Below are positions 9,217 to 17,711 of a stretch of DNA of 64,000 nucleotides, piece after piece (position 1 is the first letter of the stretch; each line of letters begins with the position of its first letter). The stretch lies in contig NZ_FTOV01000003.1 of the NCBI RefSeq assembly GCF_900156825.1, forward strand, positions 1 through 64,000, given 5' to 3'. The position numbers were made by a program, and so were the translations under genes. This stretch comes from Chryseobacterium gambrini (GTDB lineage: Bacteria; Bacteroidota; Bacteroidia; Flavobacteriales; Weeksellaceae). The notes under the pieces are model-generated. The model made no database searches, was not told where the DNA came from, and saw nothing but the letters and a program-made list of their open reading frames with translations.

Positions 9217-9492
9217 TTAAAACTTCAGCGGTTCTTTCGATTTTTTCATTTCTTTTTCCATCACTTCTCTTTCCCATTCAGAATCCAGAAGGAAGAGTTT
9301 TATGGCTTTTACGGTTAAAATAATTCCCCAGATAGAAAGAATGATCGATCCGTCCCACAATGAAAAATCAAAGATTCCTTTTTCTAAAATATCGTCTCCG
9401 AAAATAATTACTGCCACGATCCCAAACCATAAAAGGCTTTTGTAGAATTTTTTAAGCTCGTGTACTCTTTCCTGTGCCTGATTGTAGTTCAT
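9217..9492 (-). CDS. 2TM domain-containing protein (91 aa)
   Basis: A small membrane protein with the 2TM-domain signature: an N-terminal amphipathic start (NYNQAQERVHELKKFYKSLL), two membrane helices (GIVAVIIFGDDIL... and GSIILSIWGIILTVKAIKLF) and the closing SEWEREVMEKEMKK basic-acidic tail equivalent to the WEERKI motif of its relatives. It is the most divergent of the four 2TM copies between 9.2 and 12.6 kb. It sits between the response regulator and another 2TM gene, 35 bases apart. 2TM proteins are often encoded beside, or fused to, LytS-type kinases; their role is unknown. Confidence 0.8.
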   Translation of the reverse strand: MNYNQAQERVHELKKFYKSLLWFGIVAVIIFGDDILEKGIFDFSLWDGSIILSIWGIILTVKAIKLFLLDSEWEREVMEKEMKKSKEPLKF

Positions 9493-9527
9493 AATAATCT
9501 GTTTTTAAAGTTAAAATTAAATGCTAA

Positions 9528-9821
9528 TTATAAAGATTTTGTGTTTTTTCTTTCCTCGTCCATCAGTTGTTTGATCTTTCTTTCTTCCCAGTCTCTTCCG
9601 ATCCCGAAAGTACCCGCTGCGTGCGCTGCAAGACCTAATCCCCATCCTAACATCGGCCAGAAAAACCAAAGATACTGTGGCGATGTTAAAAGATTCAGCA
9701 CAGCTAAAAATGAAATCACAAGGCAATACGAAGTAAGGTTTCCGTAAAATCCTTTCAGTTCTTTTACTCTTCTTGATGCTTTTTCGTATGCTAATTCTTC
9801 TTTGTTGGTGTAAGTTTCCAT
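9528..9821 (-). CDS. 2TM domain-containing protein (97 aa)
   Basis: A second 2TM protein: ASRRVKELKGFYGNL, first helix YCLVISFLAVLNLL, the connecting SPQYLWFFWPMLGWGLGLAA helix and the terminal WEERKIKQLMDEE. It is nearly superimposable on the C-terminal domain of the kinase encoded at 11272-12594 (shared RVKE-K-FYGNL, NL-TSP, LWF-WPMLGWG-GL-AH and WEERKI), so the two arose by a recent duplication. Start ATG at 9821; the longer overlapping frame in another phase is a shadow. Likely co-transcribed with the 2TM gene and response regulator that follow. Confidence 0.85.
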   Translation of the reverse strand: METYTNKEELAYEKASRRVKELKGFYGNLTSYCLVISFLAVLNLLTSPQYLWFFWPMLGWGLGLAAHAAGTFGIGRDWEERKIKQLMDEERKNTKSL

Positions 9822-9937
9822 ATTTTTTATTTTTAAAGATTAATTGTTTGTTTTTGTTGAGACAAATGTAGGTCGGAAAACAGCCACAAATCAATTTTAA
9901 ATGACCGAACCGTAGAATATGCATCCTGAATTGTAAA

Positions 9938-9968
9938 AATCCCGACTCAACGGAGAATCGGGATTTTT
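9938..9968 (-). terminator. Probable terminator
   Basis: AATCCCGA pairs with TCGGGATT across a short loop, flanked by A-rich and T-rich runs, so it could work in either direction. It lies between the Icmt-like gene and the 2TM genes and would separate them into two transcripts. Confidence 0.65.
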
Positions 9969-10134
9969 TGATTTTATGTTTTTAGTTGTTTGGTTAGGAA
10001 TACCGCGAAAGTATAGTGCGTTTTTTAGCTAGAATTTGTAATCAATTTCTATATCAAATGATTGTTAAACTGACTAGATTTCTCCTTCGTCGAAATGACA
10101 GTGCAAGGATTTTTAATTATGGAGTTAAGTGTTT

Positions 10135-10298
10135 GCTCCTTTAGGAGCAGAATCTGTGTAGAAATAAGAATAAATCCGTCAATCAATCCATAGGATTGGT
10201 ATCTTAAATACGATAAATTTTCTAAAGATAGCGTTCCTACGGAACGCAGAACGCCTTGCGAATATGCTGTTTACACAGATAAAACTCTATAGAGTTTT
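10135..10298. repeat. Array of four short palindromes in a gene-free gap
   Basis: The 539-base gap at 9822-10360 has no gene. It holds four distinct perfect or near-perfect palindromes: GCTCCTTTAGGAGC (10135-10148), CAATCCATAGGATTG (10184-10198), GCGTTCCTACGGAACGC (10231-10247) and AAAACTCTATAGAGTTTT (10281-10298), spaced about 35-50 bases apart. Each has a CC-N-N-(N)-GG or CTATAG core. The layout resembles the dispersed 'cctnnagg' hairpin arrays I recall from intergenic regions of Flavobacteriia. Not a terminator: none is followed by a clear T run. Confidence 0.6.
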
Positions 10299-10360
10299 CT
10301 ACCATTTTACTTTAAACAACTTTCCTGATTTTGTTGATTAAAAATCAGTAAATAAGTAAC

Positions 10361-10927
10361 TTAATAAACAAAAGGAATAAGCTTTTTTGTTTTTCTCCGG
10401 TATTTAAGATATTCTTCTCCGAACTGTTCAATCAGAGCCTTTTCTTCGACACTAATTCTGTAGCTGAATGCAATGAAAGGAATCAGGAAGGCTAAAGCCA
10501 ATGAGAGCCAGTTGTTTAAATACAACCCCAAACCCAACGAAGTAAGCAATGAAAAAGCGTAAGACGGATGTCTGAGATATTTGTAAAACCCTTCTTTCTT
10601 AATTTTATGATCTTCTTTAATTGTAACGTCAACAGTAAAATATTTTCCCAAAGAACGAATGATGATGAACCTTAAAATAATTCCGATCCATATCAGAACA
10701 GCTCCTGAATAATAGATCCAGACCTCATCAGAAATGGGAAACCGTATAACGTAAGAAACCGTAACGGCACTTACAATTGAAAGCGGAATGGCAATCCATA
10801 ACAGATTTAGAGTAGATTTATCCTTTTTATTGTCTTTTTCACCGGATTTCAGGATGTTTTTGTAGAGAAATTCGCTTAAAAACCATGCGGCCATAGAAAT
10901 GGCGAAAAGAATCTGTAAAGTTTTCAT
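10361..10927 (-). CDS. Isoprenylcysteine carboxyl methyltransferase-family membrane protein
   Basis: A 188-residue integral membrane protein of the ICMT/phospholipid methyltransferase (PEMT-like) superfamily. Four to five hydrophobic segments precede the conserved SAM-binding region: F-T-V-D-V-T-I-K-x-x-H-K-I-K-x-x-G-F-Y-K-Y-L-R-H-P-S-Y (about 115-145), then RISVEEKALIEQFGEEYLKYRRK at 160-182, where RxxxEE and the E-Y-x-x-Y-x-x-x-T-x-x-L-I-P-F ending match the family. Bacterial members methylate unknown small molecules or lipids. It sits inside the LytS/2TM cluster, 30 bases downstream of a 2TM gene, in the same orientation. Confidence 0.88.
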   Translation of the reverse strand: MKTLQILFAISMAAWFLSEFLYKNILKSGEKDNKKDKSTLNLLWIAIPLSIVSAVTVSYVIRFPISDEVWIYYSGAVLIWIGIILRFIIIRSLGKYFTVDVTIKEDHKIKKEGFYKYLRHPSYAFSLLTSLGLGLYLNNWLSLALAFLIPFIAFSYRISVEEKALIEQFGEEYLKYRRKTKKLIPFVY

Positions 10928-10957
10928 ATCAAACGGTATTTGGAAGTGATGAACAAT

Positions 10958-11266
10958 TTATCTGCCGTTTTTTTCCTTTTCCATCAGTTCTTTAATTTTT
11001 CTTTCTTCCCATTTATTTCCCAACATAAACCCCGGAATAAACGTTCTCATTGCAGAAATGGCAACTCCGATTCCCCAGAAAAAAGGAAGCGCAAAAAATT
11101 TTAACTGAAAAATAGATTCATTGGGTTTTAATTCTGTGTAATTCAGATATAAAATGAAAATATTAACCGCAATATAAATGAAGACGGAAAAGTAAAATCT
11201 TTTGATTCTTTTCACCTGTCTTTCCGCTTCTTTGTATCTGAAATCATCTTTGCTTATCGGTTCCAT
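10958..11266 (-). CDS. 2TM domain-containing protein (102 aa)
   Basis: Third 2TM copy: AERQVKRIKRFYFSVFIYIAV, two membrane helices and a C-terminal KWEERKIKELMEKE. It lies 5 bases after the stop of the kinase gene and 30 bases before the Icmt-like gene, so it is clearly in the kinase operon. It is diverged in the linker (FALPFFWGIGVAISAMRTF in place of WPMLGWG-GL-AH). Function unknown. Confidence 0.85.
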   Translation of the reverse strand: MEPISKDDFRYKEAERQVKRIKRFYFSVFIYIAVNIFILYLNYTELKPNESIFQLKFFALPFFWGIGVAISAMRTFIPGFMLGNKWEERKIKELMEKEKNGR

Positions 11267-11271
11267 GATGC

Positions 11272-12594
11272 TTATTTTAATGTTCTGTTTTGTTTTTCTA
11301 AAATTTCCCTGATCTTTCTTTCTTCCCAGCTTTTACCAATAGCGAAAACACTCATTCCGTGAGCAACAAGCCCGATTCCCCAACCTAACATCGGCCAGTA
11401 AAACCACAGACGATCCGGACTGGTGATGAGATTTAAAATAATTAAAAAAGGAATGATAATACAGTAAGAAATGAGATTTCCGTAGAAGCTTTTTATTTCT
11501 TTTACCCGTTTGTGCGCGCGTTCGTAAGATTCATTTTTAGTTTCCGCTATTTCATTTACAACATCCGGTTTAGAAGAAAGTACCGGAAGTTTTACTTTAA
11601 AATAATCTTCAGACTTTTCTATAAAAACATTTCTTTTGGTGAGTAAAGAATAGCGCTGTACAATATTTGCAAGACCGATCCCTGAACTTTCTTTGATCTG
11701 CTCTCTTACCTGTAAATTATTTTCGATGCACAACGTATCATTTTCAGAGAAAATTTTAATGATGAGAGGTTTGGAAGAAGTGGCAAAATTATGCTTGATG
11801 CAGTTCTCCAGAAGAAGCTGTAAAGACAGCGGAACGACAAATCTTCGGTAATCTTCTTTTTTTACTTCAAAATCAAAATCTACGCTGTCCTCGAATCGTG
11901 TTTTCAGCAATTCGCAATAGGTTTTAGCAAATTCCAGCTCATCTTCCACAGTAACCAGTTCTTTGTCTTTCTGCTCCAAAACATATCTGTAAATCTTTGA
12001 CATTGAGGCAGTAAACTTCTGCGCCTGTTTCGGGTTTTCATCAATTAACGAGCTTAAAACATTCAGAGAATTGAATAAAAAATGTGGATCTAACTGGTTT
12101 TTAAGGCTTTCAAACTGTGCATTGGCAGATTTGGCAATTAACTTCTGTTCAACCACTTCTTTTTTGGACGTTTTCCGAAGTTCTTCCATGAAACCTTTGG
12201 CATGAAGAAAAGCCGAAATAAGCAGGGCAATATTAATCATGAACCAATTGGAAACATTGTATTTGCTGGAAAAGAACTGTTCTGAGGTTGTTGCCTTCTG
12301 AATCACCACGAAATTCATGTAATTACAGAAATACACCAAAATGGTATTGGCGATGAGAATGGAAATGATGCTTATGATCGCTCTTGTTCTTGTGGTTTCA
12401 GACCATGGGAATTTCCTGTTGAGAAAATCGTTGATGATCCCGTTTCCCAGTCCCAGAACGAATGAATACATGGTGGAAACCAAAAGGGTAATAGCAAAAT
12501 TTTCCAGTGTTTTTTCATCATTAAAAACGAAAAAGAAGAAAAATGCTGTTGCCAGCGATATCCAGAGTAATATGATGATGCCTTTGTATTTCAT
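11272..12594 (-). CDS. LytS-type sensor histidine kinase fused to a C-terminal 2TM domain
   Basis: A 440-residue inner-membrane protein. Residues 1-135 hold four predicted membrane helices. The His-kinase phospho-acceptor region follows, with H171 in LDPHFLFNSLNVLSSLIDEN. An HATPase_c domain comes next, with the N box LLENCIKHNF and the G box SSGIGLANI. After about residue 350 the chain continues into a complete 2TM domain (RVKEIKSFYGNL to WEERKIREILE) that matches the stand-alone 97-residue 2TM protein at 9528. This adds a second membrane-anchored module to the cytoplasmic kinase domain. The likely partner regulator is the LytTR protein at 8416. Signal sensed is unknown. Confidence 0.92.
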   Translation of the reverse strand: MKYKGIIILLWISLATAFFFFFVFNDEKTLENFAITLLVSTMYSFVLGLGNGIINDFLNRKFPWSETTRTRAIISIISILIANTILVYFCNYMNFVVIQKATTSEQFFSSKYNVSNWFMINIALLISAFLHAKGFMEELRKTSKKEVVEQKLIAKSANAQFESLKNQLDPHFLFNSLNVLSSLIDENPKQAQKFTASMSKIYRYVLEQKDKELVTVEDELEFAKTYCELLKTRFEDSVDFDFEVKKEDYRRFVVPLSLQLLLENCIKHNFATSSKPLIIKIFSENDTLCIENNLQVREQIKESSGIGLANIVQRYSLLTKRNVFIEKSEDYFKVKLPVLSSKPDVVNEIAETKNESYERAHKRVKEIKSFYGNLISYCIIIPFLIILNLITSPDRLWFYWPMLGWGIGLVAHGMSVFAIGKSWEERKIREILEKQNRTLK

Positions 12595-12902
12595 TGTGGG
12601 TTTTCTTGGTTCAAAATTAGGCTTTAATAAAAGTATTAAAAATAATTTTTCGCCGAACCGTCATTTTTTGTGACTGAAGGGCACAAAAAAACCTTCCGCG
12701 AAGAAGGTTTTTTTAAATTTTAAGGCACAAAAGATAATGTTAAAGTGAATTTCTATAATAAGCATAGCGCTTAAAAGAATAAAAATCAAAGATTTTTAAA
12801 AACTGTTATGTTCTTTTATTCCTGGGCTTATTAACTTTTTAAATACATCAAACTCTTTTGTGGCTTTTGTGGTTAAATAAAAGTTTAAACAGACTTTTTA
12901 CA
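12595..12902. other. Gap of 308 bases: terminator and repeat-like sequence
   Basis: Between the kinase and the TPR-like gene. It holds the terminator at 12685-12714 and, near 12835-12890, a run (ttttgtggcttttgtggtta) that resembles the stretch at about 42065-42115 (gtcttttgtatcttttgcag). A pair of AATCAAAGATTTTT segments occurs here (12787) and at 42031. No gene seen. Confidence 0.5.
12685..12714 (-). terminator. Terminator of the receptor/TPR operon
   Basis: A7 run, stem CCTTC (12692-12696) with GAAGG (12703-12707), then a T7 run; bidirectional in form and placed downstream of the 12903 gene on the minus strand. Confidence 0.88.
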
Positions 12903-13553
12903 TTATTTTGCAGCTCCGCTTACAAAATATTCAGCTTCTGCTTTTCCCCAGTTGGGAGCGATTTTAGATTTTGGAACGTAGGTTTTAAACTTCGTTAAAG
13001 CATCTTTAAACTGTTCCATCCCTTTTGTTTTGCTTCCTCCAAACTGTTCCGGAGTGAAGTAAGTGTCTTCCGCTTTTATCAGAGCAATTCTTGGGTTTTC
13101 GGGATCAAGATTTTCCGCTTTTTTCAATTCTTCTATGGCTTTCATTCCGTCTGTCATGTATCTTTCGGTAGGATTTTCCATCATTTTAAGGGAATACGAC
13201 ATTTTTCTAAGCAGGTGGATTTCTGCATTGTCTTTTCCGGCAATGTTTTCCGCCTGATCCAGATATTTTTCTGCAATATTTGCCTGTGTTGAAAGCTCAG
13301 ACATTTTACCTTCTCTCATTAACATTCTTCCCTTTTGAATGTATGAAAACGCGGCATAATATGCAGGAAGCCATTCTTTGGTTTCTTTTTTCCCGATTCT
13401 GTCGAAGTCATTCGCCAGAGTCTGGAATTCGTCAAGAGATTTACAGTTTTCAATTTTGGCAATTTTATCAGACATTATTTTTTCATAATCTGTCTGGGCA
13501 AAAGAGGTTAAACTGATCAGACTTAAAGCAAAGGTTAATAGATATTTTTTCAT
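12903..13553 (-). CDS. Exported TPR-like protein, partner of TonB receptor
   Basis: A 216-residue protein with a signal peptide (MKKYLLTFALSLISLTSFAQ) and an all-helical mature part. Helical hairpins like AEKYLDQAENIAGKDNAEIHLL and IEELKKAENLDPENPRIALIKA are TPR-like, the latter carrying the usual DP-N-P turn. Begins 69 bases after the stop of the TonB-dependent receptor gene in the same orientation, so it is probably the second gene of that operon and periplasmic. The exact function is not known. Confidence 0.75.
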   Translation of the reverse strand: MKKYLLTFALSLISLTSFAQTDYEKIMSDKIAKIENCKSLDEFQTLANDFDRIGKKETKEWLPAYYAAFSYIQKGRMLMREGKMSELSTQANIAEKYLDQAENIAGKDNAEIHLLRKMSYSLKMMENPTERYMTDGMKAIEELKKAENLDPENPRIALIKAEDTYFTPEQFGGSKTKGMEQFKDALTKFKTYVPKSKIAPNWGKAEAEYFVSGAAK

Positions 13554-13622
13554 GTTTTCTAAATTTTTAAGTTAATTTTTGTTTTGACTAAAGATATATT
13601 TTTAATTGAATTGAAATAACTT

Positions 13623-15863
13623 TTACAGATTATTATTGATGGCATCCTGCGTTTTGTCGACTCCGAAGCTGATGAATGCGCCTACAAAAACAAAGGTATT
13701 TACAGGCGGAACAACCGCTGAACTCCTTGATCCGTCCATTGAGAAATTGTAACCGTATACATTTTTCGATCCTAAAATATTGGATACACTCAATACGAGA
13801 ACGGTAAATGTTTTTGAGTCTTTCTTTCCTAAATTGGGAAGATAATTTACACTGAAATTTAACGCGTTGTAATCTTTCAGACTGCCTTCGTGTCTAACGA
13901 AATATTTCTGTTCACCATTCACATCCTGTGTTGCGATGTCGTAATACGGACGGCCTTTTGCGTAGGTGTAGGAAATATTGAAGCCTGTTTTCCATTCCGG
14001 AACAAATCTTTTGGCTACTGCAGAAAGGGTGTGTTCGGAAGCGAAATTCGGTTTTAAACTCATCGGATAATTCATAAAATCTCTTTTTGAATCTAAAAAT
14101 GAATAGCTGATCCAGTAATCGATATTGTCGAATGTTTTTTTATCTCTCCAGAATAACTCTAACCCTTTTGCATAACCAAAACCGCTGTTGTTATCCGCTG
14201 TCTGAACAAATTGGTTCTGTCCGTCGATGTACTGTAAGTTTTTTACCTTCAGAAGATCATCATATTTTTTGTAAAAAGCTTCAAATCTCAGGCTTCTTCC
14301 TTCCGTTGTTCTCTGCACCTGAAAGATATAATGCTGTGATTTCTGGAAGTCTAAATTTGCAGGACCGTTGATGTATCTGCTTTCGGGATTCTGATAAAAA
14401 AGTCCGTAAGCGAATGAAGTTGTCCAGTCTTTGGCAAGACGATATGCTAAAGCCAGTCTAGGTGCAATATTGTTTTTCCCAAGATAGGAAGAATGCTCTG
14501 CTCTCACCCCTATTTTTGCTGATAACTGATTGCTGAACCCTAAATCTGTTTCTGCAAACGCTGAAGAGATCAGGTCTTTGTAGTTTTTCGTTACAAAATC
14601 GTTAAAGTTTAATTTTTCGCTGGTACTGTTGAATTCAAAACCTCCTCTTAATGCGCTGATTTTATTTATTTTTCTTTCTAAAACTGTCTTGAAATTGATG
14701 TAATTTCCGTCATTCAGAAGTTTTGTGGTTCCGGTTTGGGTTTCGCCTTTTTGGGTTGAAAAATCAAGGTCTGATTGATTATAGGAATAAGATGCTCCTG
14801 CATTCAGTAAATATTTGCCGAATTTCTGCTTGAAAGATAAATTATGATAGGTATTTTTTCCTTTCAGTTTCACGAGAGACAGGTCATAATCTTCCGGCTC
14901 CAGACTTGGAGTCTGCACTGCCATTCTGTTGGAATCGTATTTTCCGTAATATTTGAAAAATCCGCCAGATTTTGTTTTAAATCTGAAATTCAGATCGCTG
15001 TTTATACTTTGTGGAGCTTCAGAAAAATTGGTGTTGAAATTGAAGATTTCCTGCATCAGCTTTAAGTTGGAATATCCTAAACTGGCTCCGTAAGAATAGT
15101 TTTTATTATCGCCCAATCTCTGAAATCCTGCGTTTAAAAAGATCGGAGAAACACCGAAATCGTAAGAACTCTGATCCGGAAGATCCACACTTTCCAGCAT
15201 CAGTGCCCCCGAAAGAGCCTGACCGTACAATGCAGAATATCCGCCGCTTGAGAAAACATTGCCTTTGAAAAGAGAGGTATTGAAACGGTCTCTTCCTGCA
15301 ATTCCCGGAACTGAATTGGAGAAATAATTGTTGATTAAACTTCCATCCATGAAAATTCTGGATTCTGTTCCTGTTCCGCCACGGATGAAAAGACCTTCTG
15401 TTTCACCAACTTTCTGAACTCCCGGAAGATACGTTAATGCCGATGTAATCTGTCCGTCCGCTCCGGCTGTTGTGTAGATATCAATTGGAGTAAGTAAAGC
15501 TGTTGCTCTTTTTTTGTCGCTTGCTTCAATGGAACCTGCCGAAACGACTACCGCATCAATTTCATTAATTTGCTCTTTCAGTTCTGCATTTACAGAAACT
15601 TCCTGATTTTCAATAACAATCGGTTTTTCAACATCAATATATTTCGGATGGGTAAAAACTAAAACACGGCTGCCTTTTTCTGTGGTTTCAAAAGAGAAGT
15701 TCCCATTGGAATCGGTTGTCGCTCCGTCGTAAGTATTTTTCAGGGTAACATTTACCTCTCCCACTCCTCTATTTTTGTACGTAACTTTTCCCGAAATTCT
15801 GGTTTGGGCGAAACTTAGTGCAAATGATAAAAAAGTGATAAGAAATAATAATTTTGTTTTCAT
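13623..15863 (-). CDS. TonB-dependent outer-membrane receptor
   Basis: A protein of 746 residues from ATG 15863 (MKTKLLFLITFLSFALSFAQ, clear signal peptide); the frame also allows ATG 15884. After the signal comes a CarboxypepD_reg-like domain (RISGKVTYKNRGVGEVNVTL, about 20-105), a plug domain (about 115-215, containing TALTYLPGVQKVGETEGLFI-type and RGGTGTESRIFMDG motifs) and a 22-strand barrel with many aromatic strands ending in VFVGAFISFGVDKTQ. Such receptors import siderophores, cobalamin, nickel or glycans using the proton-motive force. No SusD partner is present; the substrate is unknown. Likely the first gene of an operon with the TPR-like gene. Confidence 0.93.
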   Translation of the reverse strand: MKTKLLFLITFLSFALSFAQTRISGKVTYKNRGVGEVNVTLKNTYDGATTDSNGNFSFETTEKGSRVLVFTHPKYIDVEKPIVIENQEVSVNAELKEQINEIDAVVVSAGSIEASDKKRATALLTPIDIYTTAGADGQITSALTYLPGVQKVGETEGLFIRGGTGTESRIFMDGSLINNYFSNSVPGIAGRDRFNTSLFKGNVFSSGGYSALYGQALSGALMLESVDLPDQSSYDFGVSPIFLNAGFQRLGDNKNYSYGASLGYSNLKLMQEIFNFNTNFSEAPQSINSDLNFRFKTKSGGFFKYYGKYDSNRMAVQTPSLEPEDYDLSLVKLKGKNTYHNLSFKQKFGKYLLNAGASYSYNQSDLDFSTQKGETQTGTTKLLNDGNYINFKTVLERKINKISALRGGFEFNSTSEKLNFNDFVTKNYKDLISSAFAETDLGFSNQLSAKIGVRAEHSSYLGKNNIAPRLALAYRLAKDWTTSFAYGLFYQNPESRYINGPANLDFQKSQHYIFQVQRTTEGRSLRFEAFYKKYDDLLKVKNLQYIDGQNQFVQTADNNSGFGYAKGLELFWRDKKTFDNIDYWISYSFLDSKRDFMNYPMSLKPNFASEHTLSAVAKRFVPEWKTGFNISYTYAKGRPYYDIATQDVNGEQKYFVRHEGSLKDYNALNFSVNYLPNLGKKDSKTFTVLVLSVSNILGSKNVYGYNFSMDGSRSSAVVPPVNTFVFVGAFISFGVDKTQDAINNNL

Positions 15864-16088
15864 AGCTGTTTTATTTCGATTCAAAAGTATGACGAATTTT
15901 TGTTGCTTTTAAATTTTTGTTGCTGAGTGGTAGATTTTGGAATCTGAATGGTTGTTTTTGATTTTATGATGATAAGATTTATTTTAGGAAAATATATTGA
16001 CCACCCCGTCAAAAATTCTTTGAATTTTCGCCAACCCTCCAAAGGAGGGGAATTTTACCACTAATTGTATTATTAAACTGCGCTGAAT

Positions 16089-16991
16089 TTAATTGATGGG
16101 AATGCAGAAATTGACGAGCATTTTTCCTTCCGGATGTTCTTTGTAATTGGTATGGTAGATTTCGAAAGGAAAAGCTTTCCTTACAGAATAATGGTTTTCA
16201 TTCATCCAAAGAAAAAGGGAAACCCAACATTGTTCAAAGTCATTTAAGGTGACTTCTCCGCTTCCGACAATGAATTTTCCGGCTTCAAGGGTTTCAGGGA
16301 AAATCTGGTTTTCCTGCTGTTGTAATTTTTCCTCCAAGAGCATACAGGCGTGAATTTGTACTTTATCGGGCGGAGTAACTTTAAAGCTGTCGTGATAAAC
16401 GGAAATCATTTTTAGATTCTCTCGGGGAAATAGTTTTTTCTCGGTTGCCCAATCTATTAAGGTGTTGTAAGAGGATTCAACATTCGCAATTCCAAGGCTC
16501 ATCACTGCTGCCAGATTCATTTCCGGAAGATTGGTAACTTTAATTTTTAAATTCATTGTTGTCCATTTTAACAGGTTTTCTATATTGCAAATGTATTGTT
16601 GGAAAACCGTATCCATTTGTCCGTTCTTGCTTTGTTTTAATTGAATTTTATGAAATTTTTCGGGAGCCGATTTTCTGAATTCTGAGGGAGATTTTCCGTA
16701 ATGCTTTTTAAATGATTTGTTAAATGCCGAATGGTTGGAGAAACCTAATTCAAGATAAATATTTTTTACACTTATGTTCTTTTTTACGGCTAAATAAAAG
16801 GCACTTTTTTCAATTCTTTTGCGGATGATATAGCTTTGAAGGGTTTCATTGGTCATAAGTCTGAAAATCCTGTGAAAATGAAAGGGAGAATACGCTGCAA
16901 CTTCCGCAACTTTTTCTAACGAAAGTTCGGTATCGAGATTGTTATCAATGTACTGAATAGCTTTCACCATTCTTTTTCTGTATTCTTCCAA
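16089..16991 (-). CDS. AraC-family regulator with GyrI-like effector domain
   Basis: A 300-residue transcription factor. Residues 1-105 carry the two helix-turn-helix motifs of AraC (LSLEKVAEVAAYSPFHFHRI and the GFSNHSAFNKSFKKHYGKSP signature near 85-104). The rest, from about 148 on, is a GyrI-like/SOUL-type small-molecule-binding domain (NLKIKVTNLPEMNLAAVMSL to the C-terminal MLVNFCIPIN). It resembles the Rob/MarA-type regulators that sense hydrophobic drugs. The coding frame opens with TTG (16991); ATG at 16970 would remove the first seven residues, which fit the family, so TTG is favoured. Divergent from the SOD gene, 145 bases apart, so it could control it (inference). Confidence 0.88.
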   Translation of the reverse strand: MEEYRKRMVKAIQYIDNNLDTELSLEKVAEVAAYSPFHFHRIFRLMTNETLQSYIIRKRIEKSAFYLAVKKNISVKNIYLELGFSNHSAFNKSFKKHYGKSPSEFRKSAPEKFHKIQLKQSKNGQMDTVFQQYICNIENLLKWTTMNLKIKVTNLPEMNLAAVMSLGIANVESSYNTLIDWATEKKLFPRENLKMISVYHDSFKVTPPDKVQIHACMLLEEKLQQQENQIFPETLEAGKFIVGSGEVTLNDFEQCWVSLFLWMNENHYSVRKAFPFEIYHTNYKEHPEGKMLVNFCIPIN

Positions 16992-17136
16992 TTTAAAAGC
17001 ATTTCCTGCAAAGGTATCTACATCGGATGAAATTGGTTTGTCTTTTATTGCTATTTATGAAAAAAGACAGGAATCGTAATGCGCTTTGAAAAATGTTGTC
17101 TAACTTTATCCGACAATCACTTTAAATCATTTAAAA

Positions 17137-17640
17137 ATGAAAGGTACAACATTAGCATTATTGGCAGGATGTGCGTTTTTTGCGGTTTCATGCGGAACAA
17201 CAAATACGTATCAAATCCTTTCCAAAAGCAACACACAAACGGGCGGAACGGCAAAGTTTACCCAAAAAGGAGATGAAGTTGTCATGAAACTGGATGTTAC
17301 GAATCTTACTCCGGGAATTCATGCGGTACACATCCACGAAAAGGGTGACTGTTCTGCAGCAGACGGAACTTCAACGGGAGGACACTGGAATCCATCGAAA
17401 AACGATCATGGAAAATGGGGTGCTGAACATTTCCACATGGGAGATATCGGAAATCTTACGGCAAATCAGGATGGTGTGGCAACGCTGACTTTTAAAACGA
17501 ATAAATGGTGTCTCGGATGTTCTGATGAGTCTAAAAATATCATCGGAAAAGGAATGATTATTCACGCCGCAGCCGACGATTTTCATACGCAGCCAACCGG
17601 AAATGCAGGAGGAAGAGTGGGTTGTGTGGAGATTAAGTAG
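17137..17640 (+). CDS. sodC: Copper/zinc superoxide dismutase-family lipoprotein
   Basis: A 167-residue protein. The signal peptide has a lipobox (FFAVSC, Cys19), so it is a predicted periplasm-facing or surface lipoprotein. The Cu/Zn-SOD core is complete: HAVHIHEKGDCS provides two Cu-ligand histidines and the disulfide Cys, GGHWNPSKNDHG and HFHMGDIGN contribute bridging and Zn ligands, and GKGMIIHAAADDF with GNAGGRVGCVEI closes the fold. It should dismutate superoxide outside the cytoplasm. The chain is slightly longer than minimal bacterial SodC because of an extra segment (KTNKWCLGCSDESKNI) with a second Cys pair, absent in the E. coli enzyme. Convergent with prc through a shared terminator. 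Confidence 0.9.
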   Translation: MKGTTLALLAGCAFFAVSCGTTNTYQILSKSNTQTGGTAKFTQKGDEVVMKLDVTNLTPGIHAVHIHEKGDCSAADGTSTGGHWNPSKNDHGKWGAEHFHMGDIGNLTANQDGVATLTFKTNKWCLGCSDESKNIIGKGMIIHAAADDFHTQPTGNAGGRVGCVEIK

Positions 17641-17660
17641 TTTTTCGCTTCTATCAATAA

Positions 17661-17695
17661 AAAATACCGCTAACAAAAAGTAGCGGTATTTTTTA
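17661..17695. terminator. Bidirectional terminator between sodC and prc
   Basis: AATACCGCTA (17663-17672) pairs with TAGCGGTATT (17681-17690), with A run before and T run after; it lies between two convergent genes. Confidence 0.92.
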
Positions 17696-17711
17696 TATTT
17701 CGATCTGAATA

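Noticed and set aside
9517..9924. A 135-codon minus frame over the 2TM gene at 9528
   Set aside because: Basic, low-complexity shadow; the 2TM frame is the conserved one.
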